This document shows, piece by piece, positions 21,927-33,671 of a stretch of 64,000 nt of DNA. Location: assembly GCA_008360955.1 (NCBI GenBank), contig LUCM01005855.1:1633-65632 (forward strand), written 5' to 3'. The position numbers and the translations under genes are program-made. Within the stretch, counting starts at the first letter, position 1; each line of letters begins with the position of its first letter. The notes below the pieces were generated by a model, which saw only the letters and a program-made list of their open reading frames with translations, did not search any database and was not told the origin of the DNA. This stretch comes from Fasciolopsis buskii (Eukaryota > Platyhelminthes > Trematoda > Plagiorchiida > Fasciolidae).

Positions 21927-24489
21927 AAGCCAAAAGAGATTTGCTAGGGAAATGGAATATATATGGTATTGTGCATTTTTTGGAAATTATGAATATGTTG
22001 ATGTCCTTGACCTGTTTATTGTTTAAATCGACGATTTCGGGTATAAATACATGTTACACCGAAAACCACGCCATGTACGCTCTCGTGGCTGCCATTGCCG
22101 TTCTTGAGGACGCAGCTGCTGCCTTTATAGATGGTTCCAATAATTGCCCTTTATATTTTCCAGCGTAAAACGCTTACATCATTTTATAAGTGTCACAGCG
22201 TTAGCTCCGGATGTTGGCTCCAAGAGATTCCGCGAAATCTTCCCTCTTCTTTTCAATACTATCGCGCCATGTATTGCTGCATGCACAAGCGTCGCAGACG
22301 CCAAAGCGGTCGTCGGTGAGTCTGTTATCTTTTAAAGTAATATTTGTTTGCAGATTTCCAAATATCGACTACCCAACCTTCCTCATGTTGCGTGCAGTTT
22401 GTAGGCAATACCTGATGGTTGGATGTCGTCTCCAACAAAACCATTCCTTTCATCGGTCTCATGGCCGTTATCGGGCAGGCAATCGCAAGCTAACTGCAGA
22501 GGAGGAGGCGCACGTAATGAGCGTCACGGAAAGTTTTGACAGTGCAAGGGAGGTCTTCAGATACGCCCGGGAGAAGTTCAACCGTCTGGTTAGTGTTCGG
22601 GACATAAATAGCCTTAGGCGTGAGTTCCGGTTACTGGATGACCGGAACGACGTCGTTGACGTTAAAGACTTATTTCGCGGACAAGGCAATCTTAGGTTAC
22701 TCAAACGGGAGGATGTAGTTAGGTTTGCGTTTTTCGTGCCGGATAGTGTTCTGTATTTATCTGAGCGTTGGTGTAACGTGATGTTAGTAGACGCGACCCA
22801 CCAGCTAAACTGGGGTGGGTGGGTACTTTGACATGCCATAGTATTAGACGACAGTGAGTTAGGTCGCTCAGGAGTTTGTGCTCTGTTCCCTAACGAAAGC
22901 GGAGCAACCTAATGCAGGGCGACTTTTGCCATGAAGGATATGTTGTCAGCAACTAATAAGGTTGAAACGATAATCGTCGCCCGCAGCTTGGCGCAGTCGA
23001 ACGCCTTTCAAGCTGCCTATCATGAAGCCAAGGTAACATTTCGTCGGTTTCATGTCCCCATGGGCATGCGTCGCCGCTGCGGTAGTCTTCCAGCAAGTGT
23101 CGAAGGGGACGGGAAGCGCATTCATCAGTGGATGTGGAACCTAGTGTTTGCGTCCACCAAGGTGGACTTCGATAAGTTTGAGGCTGCAATAGGCATTTGT
23201 TGCTCGTCGCCACTTACGCACCTTCAGCGTGCGTGGCTGCCGTATGGGGCAATGTGGGCAAAATGCAGTATTAACTAGTTACTAAATTTTGGCATTTTTA
23301 CGACCAATAAGGTTTAGGTAGAAAATAGGCATCCACAGCGTGGTCTCTAAATGAGATCCACCCTTTTCTATGCTTTTACGTGAATAATGCGGCGCATGGA
23401 AGTGTTAGACGAGGTTAGGCGTCGCCGCTTTATTAGGGAGTTTCTCGGGAGTTACGTCGCACCCCGAGGTCTGCAAATGTATGCGGATCTGCTAAGTAGA
23501 ATTAGTCAGTTTTCGAGGAATGCCGTTGAGGAAACCTAGAAGCACATAATTTGGTTCACCTTCAGAAAGTTAGTGGGTCTTGGGAGGTAGGTTGTTCGAA
23601 ATCCTGTGGTACACATTTATTGACTGGCGTTCAGCCGCCATGCATGTGCACTTTCTGGGACCAGTGTCTCCTACCATGCGGCCGCATATTGCGTTTAGAC
23701 GCCTTCCCTAGGTTGACGCCGGTAGACTTCCAGTAGGCCAGGGGGTATGAGGGTGAGGGTTACACACGCCCAGTGCCCTAGCCCGAGAAGGAGCGTAGCA
23801 TAGCAGAGAAAAACTTTCCTATCAGTAAAGAAGTTAATATGCTCCCGTTTGCCAATGCTTGCCGGGGCATTTACGTGTTGGTGATTCCTTACAGTTAGTA
23901 AACTTTAGGAAGTGCTCACTCGTGAATTCTGCTGGCAATAGACTGCAGAATTTGAAGAATCGTGAGCAACCGGGGCCACCAACTTTACAAATTACACAGG
24001 ACCTATGCGCCGTCTGCAGAATAGAGCAGCCCATGATGGATTTGGATGAAACGACTGAATGGGTGCGATGCAACGTATGCCAACGTCGCATTCACCGGCG
24101 TTGCGCAAATAACTTGGGTCAAAGGTTTAGGTCTGTGTGCACTGCTTCTCGGTGAAAGGTAAGTAACATACTCAGGCACACCATATCTTTCATTGATATT
24201 CATCATTTCCATTGCAGGTAGGCCTGAGGAGCCCAAGACGACGTAGGACGGACGAAGAGGGCTCCGGAGGCCCACGGAAGACGGCGGAGATGTAAGGACC
24301 AAGGACCGCGGGATAGCCGGGATCGACGTGAACACCAGCACAGACACCGCTATCTGATTGCCAGCGCCGCTTTTGAAGATCGGTTATTTCTGTGACGGCT
24401 TCACTGTGTCCAATGGGTTGTTGGTACATGAGTCTTCTTTCACGTGAGCAACAAATGTGGGTTTTTGATGCTTATTCCTTTACCAGTAG
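21927..24489 (+). mobile_element. Mutator-like (MULE) element block, copy A of a near-identical inverted pair
   Basis: This 2.56-kb block is repeated in inverse at 36,367-38,929. All shared ORF boundaries in the two copies add up to 60,856, so there is no net indel across the block. I saw only two base differences (near 22,073 and 22,443). It contains the transposase pseudogene described separately. I found no terminal inverted repeat at the block edges, so they look like duplication or conversion breakpoints rather than transposon ends. Confidence 0.8.
22131..24295 (+). pseudogene. MULE transposase (ZSWIM/FAR1-like) with SWIM and PHD-like fingers, copy A
   Basis: Domains in order: an N-terminal Cys/His-rich DNA-binding-like part (YKCHSVSSGCW and YCCMHKRRRRQSGRR) is interrupted by a 38-base intron (22316-22353) and continues as LRAVCRQYLMVGC, NHSFHRSHGRYRAGNRKLT. 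Next is the DDE-like core with the first Asp in MLVDATHQLNWGG. TGA at 22829 and TAA at 22911 interrupt it. Where the family has VVDK the protein reads IIVARSLAQ, so the second catalytic Asp is lost. A SWIM-like motif follows at about 23,640-23,690 (CMCTFWDQCLLPCGR; the final His is replaced by Arg). Then comes a PHD-like C4HC finger at 24,000-24,155 (LCAVC, CNVCQRRIHRRC). Joining across a 59-base intron (24159-24217) adds a basic tail, RSPRRRRTDEE, ending at TAA 24293-24295; a TGA at 24153 breaks this join. It is a dead transposase by several criteria. Confidence 0.7.
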
Positions 24490-25800
24490 TGGAACTAGTG
24501 AACCATAAGCATGGAAATGTTAGAAGTGCATGCTGATACAGACATACGCCTGGGTTGGTTTAGAGATGCTTGTAGGTGTCGTCAGCCATATGCATTCCTA
24601 TATTTCTCGGGTGCTTCGAGAGGCATGCTTGGTTGCATAATCAAATGTTACAGGGGTATTGCAAGTCACATTGAACAAGCAATTGAACAGCTGGCTAAAA
24701 ATTGACAAGAAATGGCAAAACTGGCATATCAAGAGGAATAAGACTTTTATACGGACCAATGGTGCTTACTGTGGATGGTTGGGTTCAACTGGACGATGGT
24801 GGCATGCATGGTGTATGAAGTGCTCAGATTTAACGGGCTTATAAAAATGGACATGAATGTTAAACTCTCACGAAGAAAGTCTCCAAAGACCTTCAGTGCG
24901 AGGTAAAAATTTGTCCCTGAACCAAAATAGCTGGCGGGAACAGTAATGATGGCCGATACTTACCCTCTATTATAGTGAATATGAAAAATTACGTCGGTCA
25001 TTTTACCATGTATCCTGGAGCCAAGAAAATAGTCAAAAGCCTTTTGAAAATGCGGAGGGATTAATAACACTGGTGAAGAGTTTTGACTAACCATTGTTTG
25101 AAGACATGGAGAATGGAAACGTCGTCGGCATTAAAGAAATTGAGGATTGATATATGCGTTGAAAAATAGATCTGACGCTGGCAAGCCAGTATGAAATAAA
25201 AACGGTGTTCTTCACCACTTTGTTTGCTTTTGGAAGCTCAGTGGATAGTCACGGATGCTCCGATTTCCAAGATCGGTTATTTCTGTGACGGATTCACTGT
25301 GTGCAATGGGTTGTTAGTGCGTGCGTCTCCTTTCACGTGAGCAACAAAGGTGGGGGTTAAGGTGTTTACTCGTTTACCACCAGTGGAACTAATAAACCGT
25401 GTCAAATCTTTTTCCCAATCATCAGCCGAACAGATATTTATACATGTTTTCAATTTCGGAGAATCAACAAAAAGAAACACACAAAGGCCATTTTCACCGT
25501 TACAGCCAATAAATTTCGCGGGTTTGGCATGCTCAGAGTACGTTTTTTAATTGTCTGAACAAAATAACAGTAACGTTATCCTTTTAGCTTCGTTCCTTCT
25601 GATTCATCACATTTTGACAGATTTGCCAACTAATAACAGCTGACATTTAACACCAATCGTTACTGGTTATCGCAGGGTGGATATTTGTATTCATCAGTTA
25701 TCGCGGGTGGACGAGTTGCGTCTAACGATTTGAATGCTAGCAACAAATGGCAGTTTTGCAGGGGTGGACATTTCGTCAATACCGAGAAGTCTCCATTGGA
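24490..25800 (+). repeat. Diverged flank of element copy A
   Basis: Two parts match the flank of copy B in inverse orientation at roughly 70 percent by eye. These are about 24,510-24,600 (GTTAGAAGTGCATGCTGAT and GTCGTCAGCCATAT) against about 36,190-36,100, and 25,585-25,790 (CTTCTGATTCATCAC, TCAGTTATCGCGGGTGGA) against 35,260-35,090. In addition, 25,265-25,400 repeats the block end 24,375-24,513 in diverged form (GATCGGTTATTTCTGTGACGG). No intact ORF. These are probably subterminal parts of the original element. Confidence 0.5.
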
Positions 25801-27345
25801 CTCAAATACGCCGTGTGGAAACTCGTTACTATTTATGCTCCTATCATGCATATGATCAGATACACATGTTATTGGCCAATTTATATTCCCTCCAACGTTT
25901 GCACTTGAGTGTTTATATTTTTTCAACCTATTCCTCTATTACCTCCATTGTCGCACGTCATGATAATGCGCACCTTATTCTCTTGGCATTGTCCGAGAAA
26001 TAAATTATTATTATGTTTCACCTTCGCACTCCAATTAGACTACTGCAACCTTTTTGGAAAGTCACTAAAGTGCCCGGCTCCCTTCACCTGGTTTACCAGC
26101 TTTTGCAATCCTTCCACGGTAGGTAGCTAAGCCCTGAACCCAAAGTAACCTCGAACGAGGTACGGTTGTGCTCACTGGCATTTCTGGAAGATGGGTGTAC
26201 TAGACCTCCAGGGGCGTATCAGAAATCAGGCACCCGTCCTCAGTGAGTTATGCAACAAGAGAGATACGAGAGCGATCGCCCTGATCCCTTGCGAGTTGAA
26301 TCATTTGGTCAAAAGCTCGGTCTGCGGTCCAGTAACTCAACCCGTTGGCATCCAGACCATAAAAGAATCATGGATCCCGGTGGATGGACAATTTGTATGA
26401 CATGAGCCGCTGGGGTTTGCTACAAAGGAGGGCGCCAACCCTTGCGATGCCAGATTAGGTATTAATTGCCAAAACGTGTTAATGATACAGATGGCAGCGA
26501 ACTACCGTTCACCACCATGGAAACCAGCAAAACTAAGGGTCAAACCTCTTTCGTTTTTGTGGTGACAGGTGCTAGTTACACTGAGTCTCTACCATTCACG
26601 ATGGCGAAGCCATCATGTGGTGATTCATGCACATTTCCCCTCCTTTTCTTTTTAGGGTGCATTGCTTTCACGTTCTCGATTGCACTTTATCAGTATTCAG
26701 GATTATGTGTATAAATCGACTGAAAACGGTAGGCTGCCCATTTAAACGGACGAAGGCAGAAAAACACACGGCGTGACTAGTTCACTAATGACATCAACTC
26801 AGAAGGTAGAAAGCTTGCAAAAAATAGCCCAGCTCAGCAAACGGATATATATTGGAAAAGCCTGGAAACACACCTGGTGCCAATGTAGCAAAATGTAAAT
26901 AGAACAGTACGAAAAGTATATAGACGCTTATACAATCGACCGAGTTAAAATTTGTGTTGCATTTTCACCGTGCACTTTTTGTGATATTTTGTTGTTCTGT
27001 TTTTTACGCAACAGGTTTTCCGCCGACAGTTTCTTAACCATTGCCATCACTGATTTCGACTCCCAATCATGTCTGTTAACGTCTCCAGCCATCGATCGTC
27101 CACATATCTTAGGCTTTATTCGGGATGGCCGGAGGGAACGAGCGGATGCCAAAACTGACGCTAAGTTCCTCACCTCTCTAATCAACCTCATTCATTGCTT
27201 TTCACCAATATATATCCCATTGCTTCTCTGCGACCTAGGTATATGTCAGTTGATATTAGGCCTTTCCTGAAGTTCTGGTGATGGTTAGGCGTTTCTTCAT
27301 CTCAAGCGTCTTTGTTTACACTATGTCAATAGAGTATTTCCAGTT
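25801..27345. other. 1.5 kb without recognisable gene
   Basis: Several ORFs of 70-93 codons occur on both strands, but none resembles a known family and their frames are not linked by convincing splice sites. An AAATAAATTATTATTAT stretch at about 25,998 resembles the (ATT)n-tailed repeat of 19.2-19.7 kb. Confidence 0.35.
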
Positions 27346-27349
27346 TTCA

Positions 27350-27720
27350 AACCAGTACAAAAGGATAGCCTTATTCGAGCACTTGATGAGCGGTGTGGCT
27401 CTGCTAAGTTCACAGTGGAGTCGGAGGATGCCAACAGTGTCACCAGCTTCCTGAATTTCAGGCTGAAAGTCAATGACGTCCAAAAATTCAATGTCACCAT
27501 CTATAAAAACCCACTTCCTCGGATAGCTATTTGAACTTCAGTTGAGCTTGTCCGCGATAGGTGGAACGAACGCACTTCCTCTCTAGTCACCGGAGTTTAA
27601 AAGCTATATGACGATGACCCTCAAAGTAAAGCAGAACTAAAAGGTCCAAAAGACGTCCTTAAAAACAATCACTATCCATCACGAGCCATAAGAAAACCTC
27701 CAAAAGCATGCTTTTTCTGT
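27350..27720 (+). mobile_element. Penelope-like element fragment (RT thumb region)
   Basis: The frame around 27,365-27,530 reads LIRALDERCGSAKFTVESED, then SVTSFLNFRLKV and FNVTIYKNPL. This follows the Penelope-like RT pattern FTxExE...LxFLD...TxVYRKPT. Further on, ELKGPKDVLKNNHYPSRAI fits the family's ELxxLxxVLxxNGYPxxxI. Stops interrupt it (for example after IAI) and the GIY-YIG part is not seen. Penelope-like elements are known in schistosomes. It is a short, dead fragment. Confidence 0.55.
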
Positions 27721-27949
27721 AATCATAATGACCAAAGAACATAAGAAACTAGCCACAGTCGAAGCTCCTTATAGATGGAGCACTTTGAGCAATAAGGTTT
27801 CAGAATAACGATTGCAGTGCCTCTCTATAGTTAACCATAACTCACGATTACATGTATATTGGTCCTCGAGCCTTCATTAGGCAAGCAAAAATCCAAATTC
27901 TCATTACCCTCATTTAAATTCGCTGACTGACATCCAAAGTTGAATCTGT

Positions 27950-28840
27950 TCACCAGTATCTTCCATCTTCTTCTCATGCTCTATTTCCGACCGAAGCTCT
28001 GATCCCTTTTCATTGAACATCACACAGGCTCAATCTCCCAACTTCCATATTCACTCTCCTTTTGTTCCCAAATCAGGTGGTCGTTTTTGTTAGTGATTCA
28101 GCTGCCGCCCGACGCATTCCAAATCTTGAATTTTCTAGATGCTAATTCCAAATTATTTGGTTGAAACTCCGATTCACTTCCTTCGTTTATCGATTTCGCC
28201 CTACTTATCTATCCCATAACAATGCTGAATTCTCAATTTTTGGTTTCCTTTCCTCAGTCGTTGAACGTTTGTTCGGTGTAAACCCCTAAAAGCCACGCAA
28301 CTATCTTGGGAGGTTCCAATGTTCACCATCTCCCGTGGCTGCCACATTCCTCTGACGCTGGTAATGGGACGTGAAGCAGAACAGTTCGCTGCGGTCAACA
28401 ATCTATCTCATCTAATTGTCCTCAGTACACACGTAACCGATCAAGATGGCGATGTTGCTGACAATCTTCAGCTTATCCCCACATAAGTCTCTTCTCTCCT
28501 CAAATATTTTTGTTCTCCCTCTGTGCACATAAGAATAAGTCACTATTATGTCACTCGACGACATCAGCTGTCGCAATCTTCAATCCACATAAAGACACCT
28601 TTTAACTCAACAACTCAGCCGAATGAGTCGGTTTCCGAATTCTAAGCCTCCCGCTCTTAACTTGACCGCCGATTTACTACAGACATTTCCACACCCGCTT
28701 CCAGGTTTACTGACGTTCCTCACGACAATAATCTCTTGATTCAAAGCTTTTTTAACCCAAAATATTTCGAGTCCTCCGAATGATTTTTTCAGTCTCTTGC
28801 TTCCAACCAAATCTCTCTGCCGTCTCGGCCTATCCGTATT
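27950..28840 (+). mobile_element. Jockey-like non-LTR element, endonuclease part (left half of a split element)
   Basis: About 28,295-28,340 can be read as ILGGSNVHHLPWLPHS, the jockey-type endonuclease signature (family: GDFNVHHxxWLGS). A frame change leads to REAEQFAAVNNLSHLIVLST and HVTDQDGDVADNLQLIPT, matching the family's NDLEQLVxxPTRIPDxxGDTPNxLDLFLTS, then YFCSPSVHIRISHYYV (family: YSPLGSSDHNLISV). The right half lies at 29,800-30,620 beyond an RTE insertion. Stops and frame breaks exclude function. Confidence 0.55.
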
Positions 28841-28849
28841 TTCCCCACT

Positions 28850-29790
28850 GATAGCACACCCGAAGCTCGCAGCAGTTCATTGTCAAGTATTTTGTTCGAT
28901 GGTTTTCAGTGTGCCAGCTCACATTTTCTCAAGCCTCGTCAGCCTCTGGATCTCGGTTCCTTCAATATGCGCAACTTAATGCTGGTTGGCAAACAGGCTA
29001 GTTTGGCTCTGACAGTAGACTCAGTTTCGATTGACGCCTGCTGTTTCTTTGAAACACGAAATTAGGATTCGAGTACAGTAGGAATAGTCTTGAGTGAGGA
29101 GGCTGAACGACGCCCTTAGACTGTACCACAGTCAACAGTGGTTTGTGTGCCGTGAGACTGCAGAGATTAGTCGGCATTTGGATGGATAGTAGTAATTAGC
29201 ACAGTTCGTTTGTTATCTCGGCATACGCTCCAACAGACTGCAGCACTGAAAAGAAAAAAACGAGTTTTACGATGACCCCGGCACTCTTATTTGGAGGAGC
29301 AAACGCTCTTACATTTTAGTGGTAGCAAGTGGTTTTGATGCGTAAGTTGACGAAACGAATGCCTCCCTACAAGCGGTGCTCCTTGCCTGCACAGCGAACA
29401 GACAACAGGAAGAAACTTCTCCGTTCCTTTACAGACAATCACTTATTCCTGTCAAGTACGAAGCTCCGATACAGTTCGCGTCACACGACAACATAGTTTT
29501 CTAACTCGACAGGTAATCTGAGTCAGGTCGACCATGTTGCAGTGAGCTACCACTGGCGCTGCTCTGTCCAGCACTATGGATCTTTTTGGACCACGTTCGT
29601 CCAATAGGACAATGAGTTAGTTTTAATGTCACTTTTTCACCAGGTCAACGGCCATGGACGCTGTAGCAGCATAAAATCATTTACCGTCTGTTTGAGTCCA
29701 CTTACTGATATCCACTATATTATAGACCTATGTAACTTCGAGTAAAAGGCTAAGATCATTGGGTTTGCATTGCTGTTTAACGCTGGATGA
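28850..29790 (+). mobile_element. RTE-like element without RT, nested in the jockey-like element
   Basis: Starting at PRQPLDLGSFNMRNLMLVGK, the sequence follows the APE endonuclease: ALTVDSVSIDACCFFETR, YILVVASGFDA (family: DIVVVAGDMNAQVG), then a VDHVAVSYHWR-like part at 29,530-29,560. Shortly after the endonuclease end (about 29,690) it jumps to the 3' end GCATTGCTGTTTAACGCTGG with GATGATGATGATGG at 29,785. The reverse transcriptase is missing. Several in-frame stops. Confidence 0.65.
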
Positions 29791-29799
29791 TGATGATGG

Positions 29800-30620
29800 T
29801 CGGTGGTTCACTCCGGACTGCGATCCTGCTCTGCACTTCAAAGGTTAACATTTCTCAAGCAGTGCCATTCCCACACTCTTGCCTTTGATCAGTTCGTGCG
29901 AGCTGGCAACAAATGTTCAGTAACCGTAAATAAAGCCAAAGAACGCTCCGTTGGTTGCAAGGCAGAATGCCTACTCTTTTCCATCATTGGTAGCCCGAAG
30001 GTTTGGTCTGTTGCAAAAGCCGTATCCTGCAATTGTTGTCCTCCCATTTTGCCCCACATAAGTAAATCCTTTGGTCGACTCGTTTGTGAAACACAGGAGG
30101 AAGCTGGGGAATTCGCTTCGCCACTTGCCTTTAATACCATTTTCTTTCATTCTCTCATAGATTCGGCTATTTACTATCTCCTCTATCCCGTTTTTTCTAC
30201 TTCATATTAGCATTAGCAACATTTGTCAGGCAATGCGTTCTCTGAACGTCCCCAGGTCACCCGGTACAGAAGGTATTTCACCCATTCATCCTCAGAATAT
30301 ATGCACTCGGGATGGCTGCTCCTTTAAGCTGCTTGTTCTGCATTTACCTCACGTTTTCCACGTTCCCTGCCTCGTAAGAATGCCATTATTTTCCTGTTCC
30401 GAATTGCAATGATCTTACTGATCCTGAAAGCTGTTATTTGGTTGCCCTCACACTTGATATTTCGAAAGTATTTGAATCTGCCACCTCCAACCAACGGATT
30501 TCTTTTGTCCAACTCGCAAGCGACCGCTGTTTTCACCCCGACACTCCTGGTGGGGTTCACTTGGCAACCAAAAATGGATACACTTCGCCTCATCCAAAAT
30601 TTCTAAATCTTTTGAACAAT
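29800..30620 (+). mobile_element. Jockey-like element, linker and RT fingers (right half of the split element)
   Basis: The frame at 29,840-30,160 reads VNKAKERSVGCKAECLLFSI, then GSPKVWSVAKAVS and CETQEEAGEFASPLAFNTIF. This matches the region between endonuclease and RT in jockey-like elements (RDFWHLANNIS..., KAELFAQTFA). At 30,215-30,300 follows MRSLNVPRSPGTEGISPIHP (family: LDSRKAYGPDGVPP), and at 30,420-30,500 CYLVALTLDISKVFESATSN (family: NYRPIALxSxLSKVFESVLN). The order is as expected for one element, with the piece around 28.9-29.8 kb inserted into it. Confidence 0.6.
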
Positions 30621-31685
30621 TTGGCGCAAGGAGACTTCTTTAAAAACTACTCGCTTTTGGACTCTACAGGTCTCGAGAATCTTGGACAAAATCTTCACTC
30701 AGTAAGCGAACCATCCACGTCCGGGTTGATAGGTTTTTGTCTTAGCCATTTCCTCGAAATGTCGGCGTTCATCCCACCCCCTTTCTTTTGTACAATAATG
30801 GGCTTCTGTCCACTACCTTCACGACAACTCGACTCCATTGTTTTACGAATGATACCAGTTGATTCCTTGTCCACTTTCCAGCGTTATTACGTCGGTTCTT
30901 GCTCTTCAGGACCAGTCTCAGTAGAAACTTTACGTGTATATTTCCCTTGCTGTTTTCGCACAGGAAGCTATTAACCCTTAACAGATTTCTGTTGCTCCGT
31001 GTTATGCTACATTTTTCAATCTCTTTTGTATGTCTTAAAAACCATGGAACACTCGCTTTCTGCTCCTCTTCAACCTCACCTGCGGCCTCGCAATTTTCAA
31101 GAGCAACATGAACAAAATGATTCAGATATTTATAGTGCCCTCACTCGGCCACATTACGTAAAATCTTTGGTCCACGGGGTTTACTCTTTTATTGTACTTC
31201 ACGTAGTGTTTGGCAAAATGCGAATCTACAAGGCTCGTCGTCTGCCTCATCAACGATTAGCATTGACCCGCAAAGCAAGCCCCAAAGACCGCCGCCTTTT
31301 CCGCAGAGTCATATGCATATGCAAAAAGTGGAAAAGTTGGACCGCGCAGACGAACAAAGATAGGAAGTCTGCCGTAGCCGACACACGGAACAGTCTAACG
31401 GCACAAACACATTATTTCGATTTTTTAATGCGATAGAAAATGGTGGCACGATCGTTATTGATCGCGGTTCGCTGCTTCATCCCTCCGTTTCTCCAGCCAA
31501 AAAGCTAACGGGCCCTTCGTACCCCAACCGCGAGCACATGAGACACTTAATTTAACCAATTTCGCTACAAATGTTTTCTTCCTATGTAGCCACGTCATCT
31601 GCTGAAATCCACATTGCTATTTCCGCTCCGTGGGAGGAATGAAAATAGGGTATGGTAGAAGAGTGTTTGCTAAATGTGACGCGTG
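30621..31685. other. 1 kb without recognisable gene
   Basis: Plus ORFs up to 178 codons (30438-30974) and 145 codons (30999-31436) cover this stretch. The first begins inside the jockey-like RT and then loses resemblance. The second ends in a basic stretch (KARRLPHQRLALTRKAS), and I cannot place it. It may be further decayed jockey-like sequence. Confidence 0.35.
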
Positions 31686-31689
31686 ACCT

Positions 31690-33560
31690 AATCAAAAGAG
31701 TCAACGAAATTTTATATGCTGAGTAAGGATGTTCCCACAATCGGCAGGTAACACTAGATTCCCGACCTCGCCATTACTCACCCGGTCACCTATCCAATCA
31801 CAGCAATAGCACGTAGGCATCGGTGGTCGATAACCTCCAACCGAAGGACATTTCCCACACCCATATTCCGTGTGTCCTTAGTATTCAACGAGGGAATTGA
31901 GGGCCCAGTAAACACGACCTTCCAACTTCAGTGAAATATCAGGCCGACGCAACAAGTGCTTCACTCCAGCGTAGGCCGCTGGAACCTTCGATATACACGT
32001 GTTAACCTTTATTGCTGCGCTACCATGATTCGACCCGCAGCTACCAAGATATGTGCAACGGTCCACAATCCTTAGTTCCTCTCCATCCAGTATCAAATTG
32101 CGAACTATTGTCGACCAGTCCCGTAACAGCATATTGCATTTTGAAGCTGATAAGCATACGCCGAACCGAGCTACAGACCTCGAGAGTCCGTCTAGTGCAC
32201 GCTGCGCATGCTCCGCAAATTCAAACAGGCACACTATGTCGTCTGCGTAATCTAGCTCACATAGCTTTCCTCCACCTCCCAGTTCGAATCCTACATTCAG
32301 ATCTCCTAAATCATCTTCCATCACCTTACCCAAGACGAAGCGGAACAAGAATGGAGGGATGGGACACCCTTGTCGAACGCCGCTAGCCATTTTGAATGAA
32401 CTTGATGGTTCAACGTATGCCCCCAACGCGACCGAATGTATGCAAGCATAATGCTCCCAACAGGTTCACGAAATTCAATGGAATACAACTCCGGTGGAGT
32501 ACACTGAATAGTGCTGGTTGACTCACGAAGTTAAAAGCACCTTTCAAATCGAGGAAGACTACGATCGTAGGACGCCGGTGCGTGTGTCGCGTTTCGAGTA
32601 TCTGTCGAAGAGTGAATATCTGGTCGATGCAATCTCGACCTGGCCGAAATCCGGCATGCTGTTCAAGGATATTACTCCCGCGAATCGGTGTCAAACGATG
32701 CAGCATTATCGAAGCTAACACTTCAGTACCTATCGGAATCAAACCAACCCCACGATGATTGCTACAGTCAATTCATGTCCCCTTCTTGAAGATGGGTATA
32801 ATCAATGACACTCCACGATAGCGAGATACGCTCCTCGTTTCAAATATCATAAAGTAAGGAAATTAAGGATTTCATCAGAGCTTCTCCACCCGGTTTGAAA
32901 AGAACTGGGGGGACTTCGTCGGGACCGGCCGCTTTCAACTTCTTCAGTATCCGAATATTCCACTGCACTTCCATTTCGTTTGCGGGATGACAGACCCCCT
33001 CAAAGATTTTAAGCTTCAGACGTCGGACTAAATACGTTAGGGGGTGGCCAGCTAAACTGATTTTTGAATTGCTGAATCCATTCTCTGTTATCTCCCATGG
33101 ATGAGGTCTCCATTTCTACCACAAACGATTTCATTAACCGAAATTCACCGCCCACGGATGTCACCTATATACTTACAGTCTTTGACGGTTACCTGAAATG
33201 ACCACTTCCTCCATATCTTCGACTACCTTAATCCACAAGTTTACCAGATCATTTTTAAGACTCATCGTCAACTGACGCTGCAACTGCCGACCCATCTTAT
33301 TCAATTCCCTGCAGTTAGACAGCGACCCTTGCGAAATCCAGCGTCTTTCATGAACGTCAAACATAGGGCCACAGGGAAACCTGCTGCTAAATGACTCGTC
33401 TGCTAGATTTCGTTCCGGACCGCTACTACATTGCTGCTCTTCAAAGTTCTCGGTTCCTCGTAGTGTTTCCGTTCGTAGCTTTTGCGAGCAGCCGAATCAT
33501 ATAGACTTTCGACGGCCAATCGAATATTTTGAAAGGTGCGCTCAACAGGATATACTGGAC
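31690..33560 (-). mobile_element. RTE-like retrotransposon, minus strand, 5' and 3' truncated
   Basis: From high to low coordinates: the linker between endonuclease and RT (33364-33173, RRWISQGSLSNCRELNKMGR and QLQRQLTMSLKNDLVN); RT fingers (about 32,950-32,880, LKAAGPDEVPPVLFKPGGEAL); HAGFRPGRDCIDQIFTLRQIL and RPTIVVFLDLKGAF (32742-32410); then SGVRQGCPIPPFLF with an intact-looking catalytic box ELDYADDIVC and YLGSCGSNHGS, HLLRRPDISLKLEGRVY (32426-31878). The C-terminus (about 31,850-31,690, VIDHRCLRAI) is followed by no recognisable 3' end. Frameshifts lie between the pieces. This is the best preserved RT palm in the window. Confidence 0.8.
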
Positions 33561-33671
33561 AGACAAACAGACACTTGAAGACACGAACAACAGAAGGAAA
33601 ATATCAGTGAAATGCAGAGCTTAAGGCATAGCAGCCTTATCAAAATTTGGGTTGAATTCAGCGATCATTGT

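Noticed and set aside
22468..22839. 123-codon minus ORF, repeated at 38,017-38,388
   Set aside because: It is the antisense shadow of the MULE transposase core; its conservation between copies only reflects their DNA identity.
24003..24429. 114- and 79-codon minus ORFs near the MULE end (and their twins at 36.4-36.85 kb)
   Set aside because: They lie antisense to the PHD-like finger and basic tail and have Ser/Pro/Arg composition that follows from that; no independent support.
30438..30974. 178-codon plus ORF as an independent gene
   Set aside because: Its first part is the RT motif region of the jockey-like element, and the rest has no resemblance to any family; a retroelement remnant explains it.
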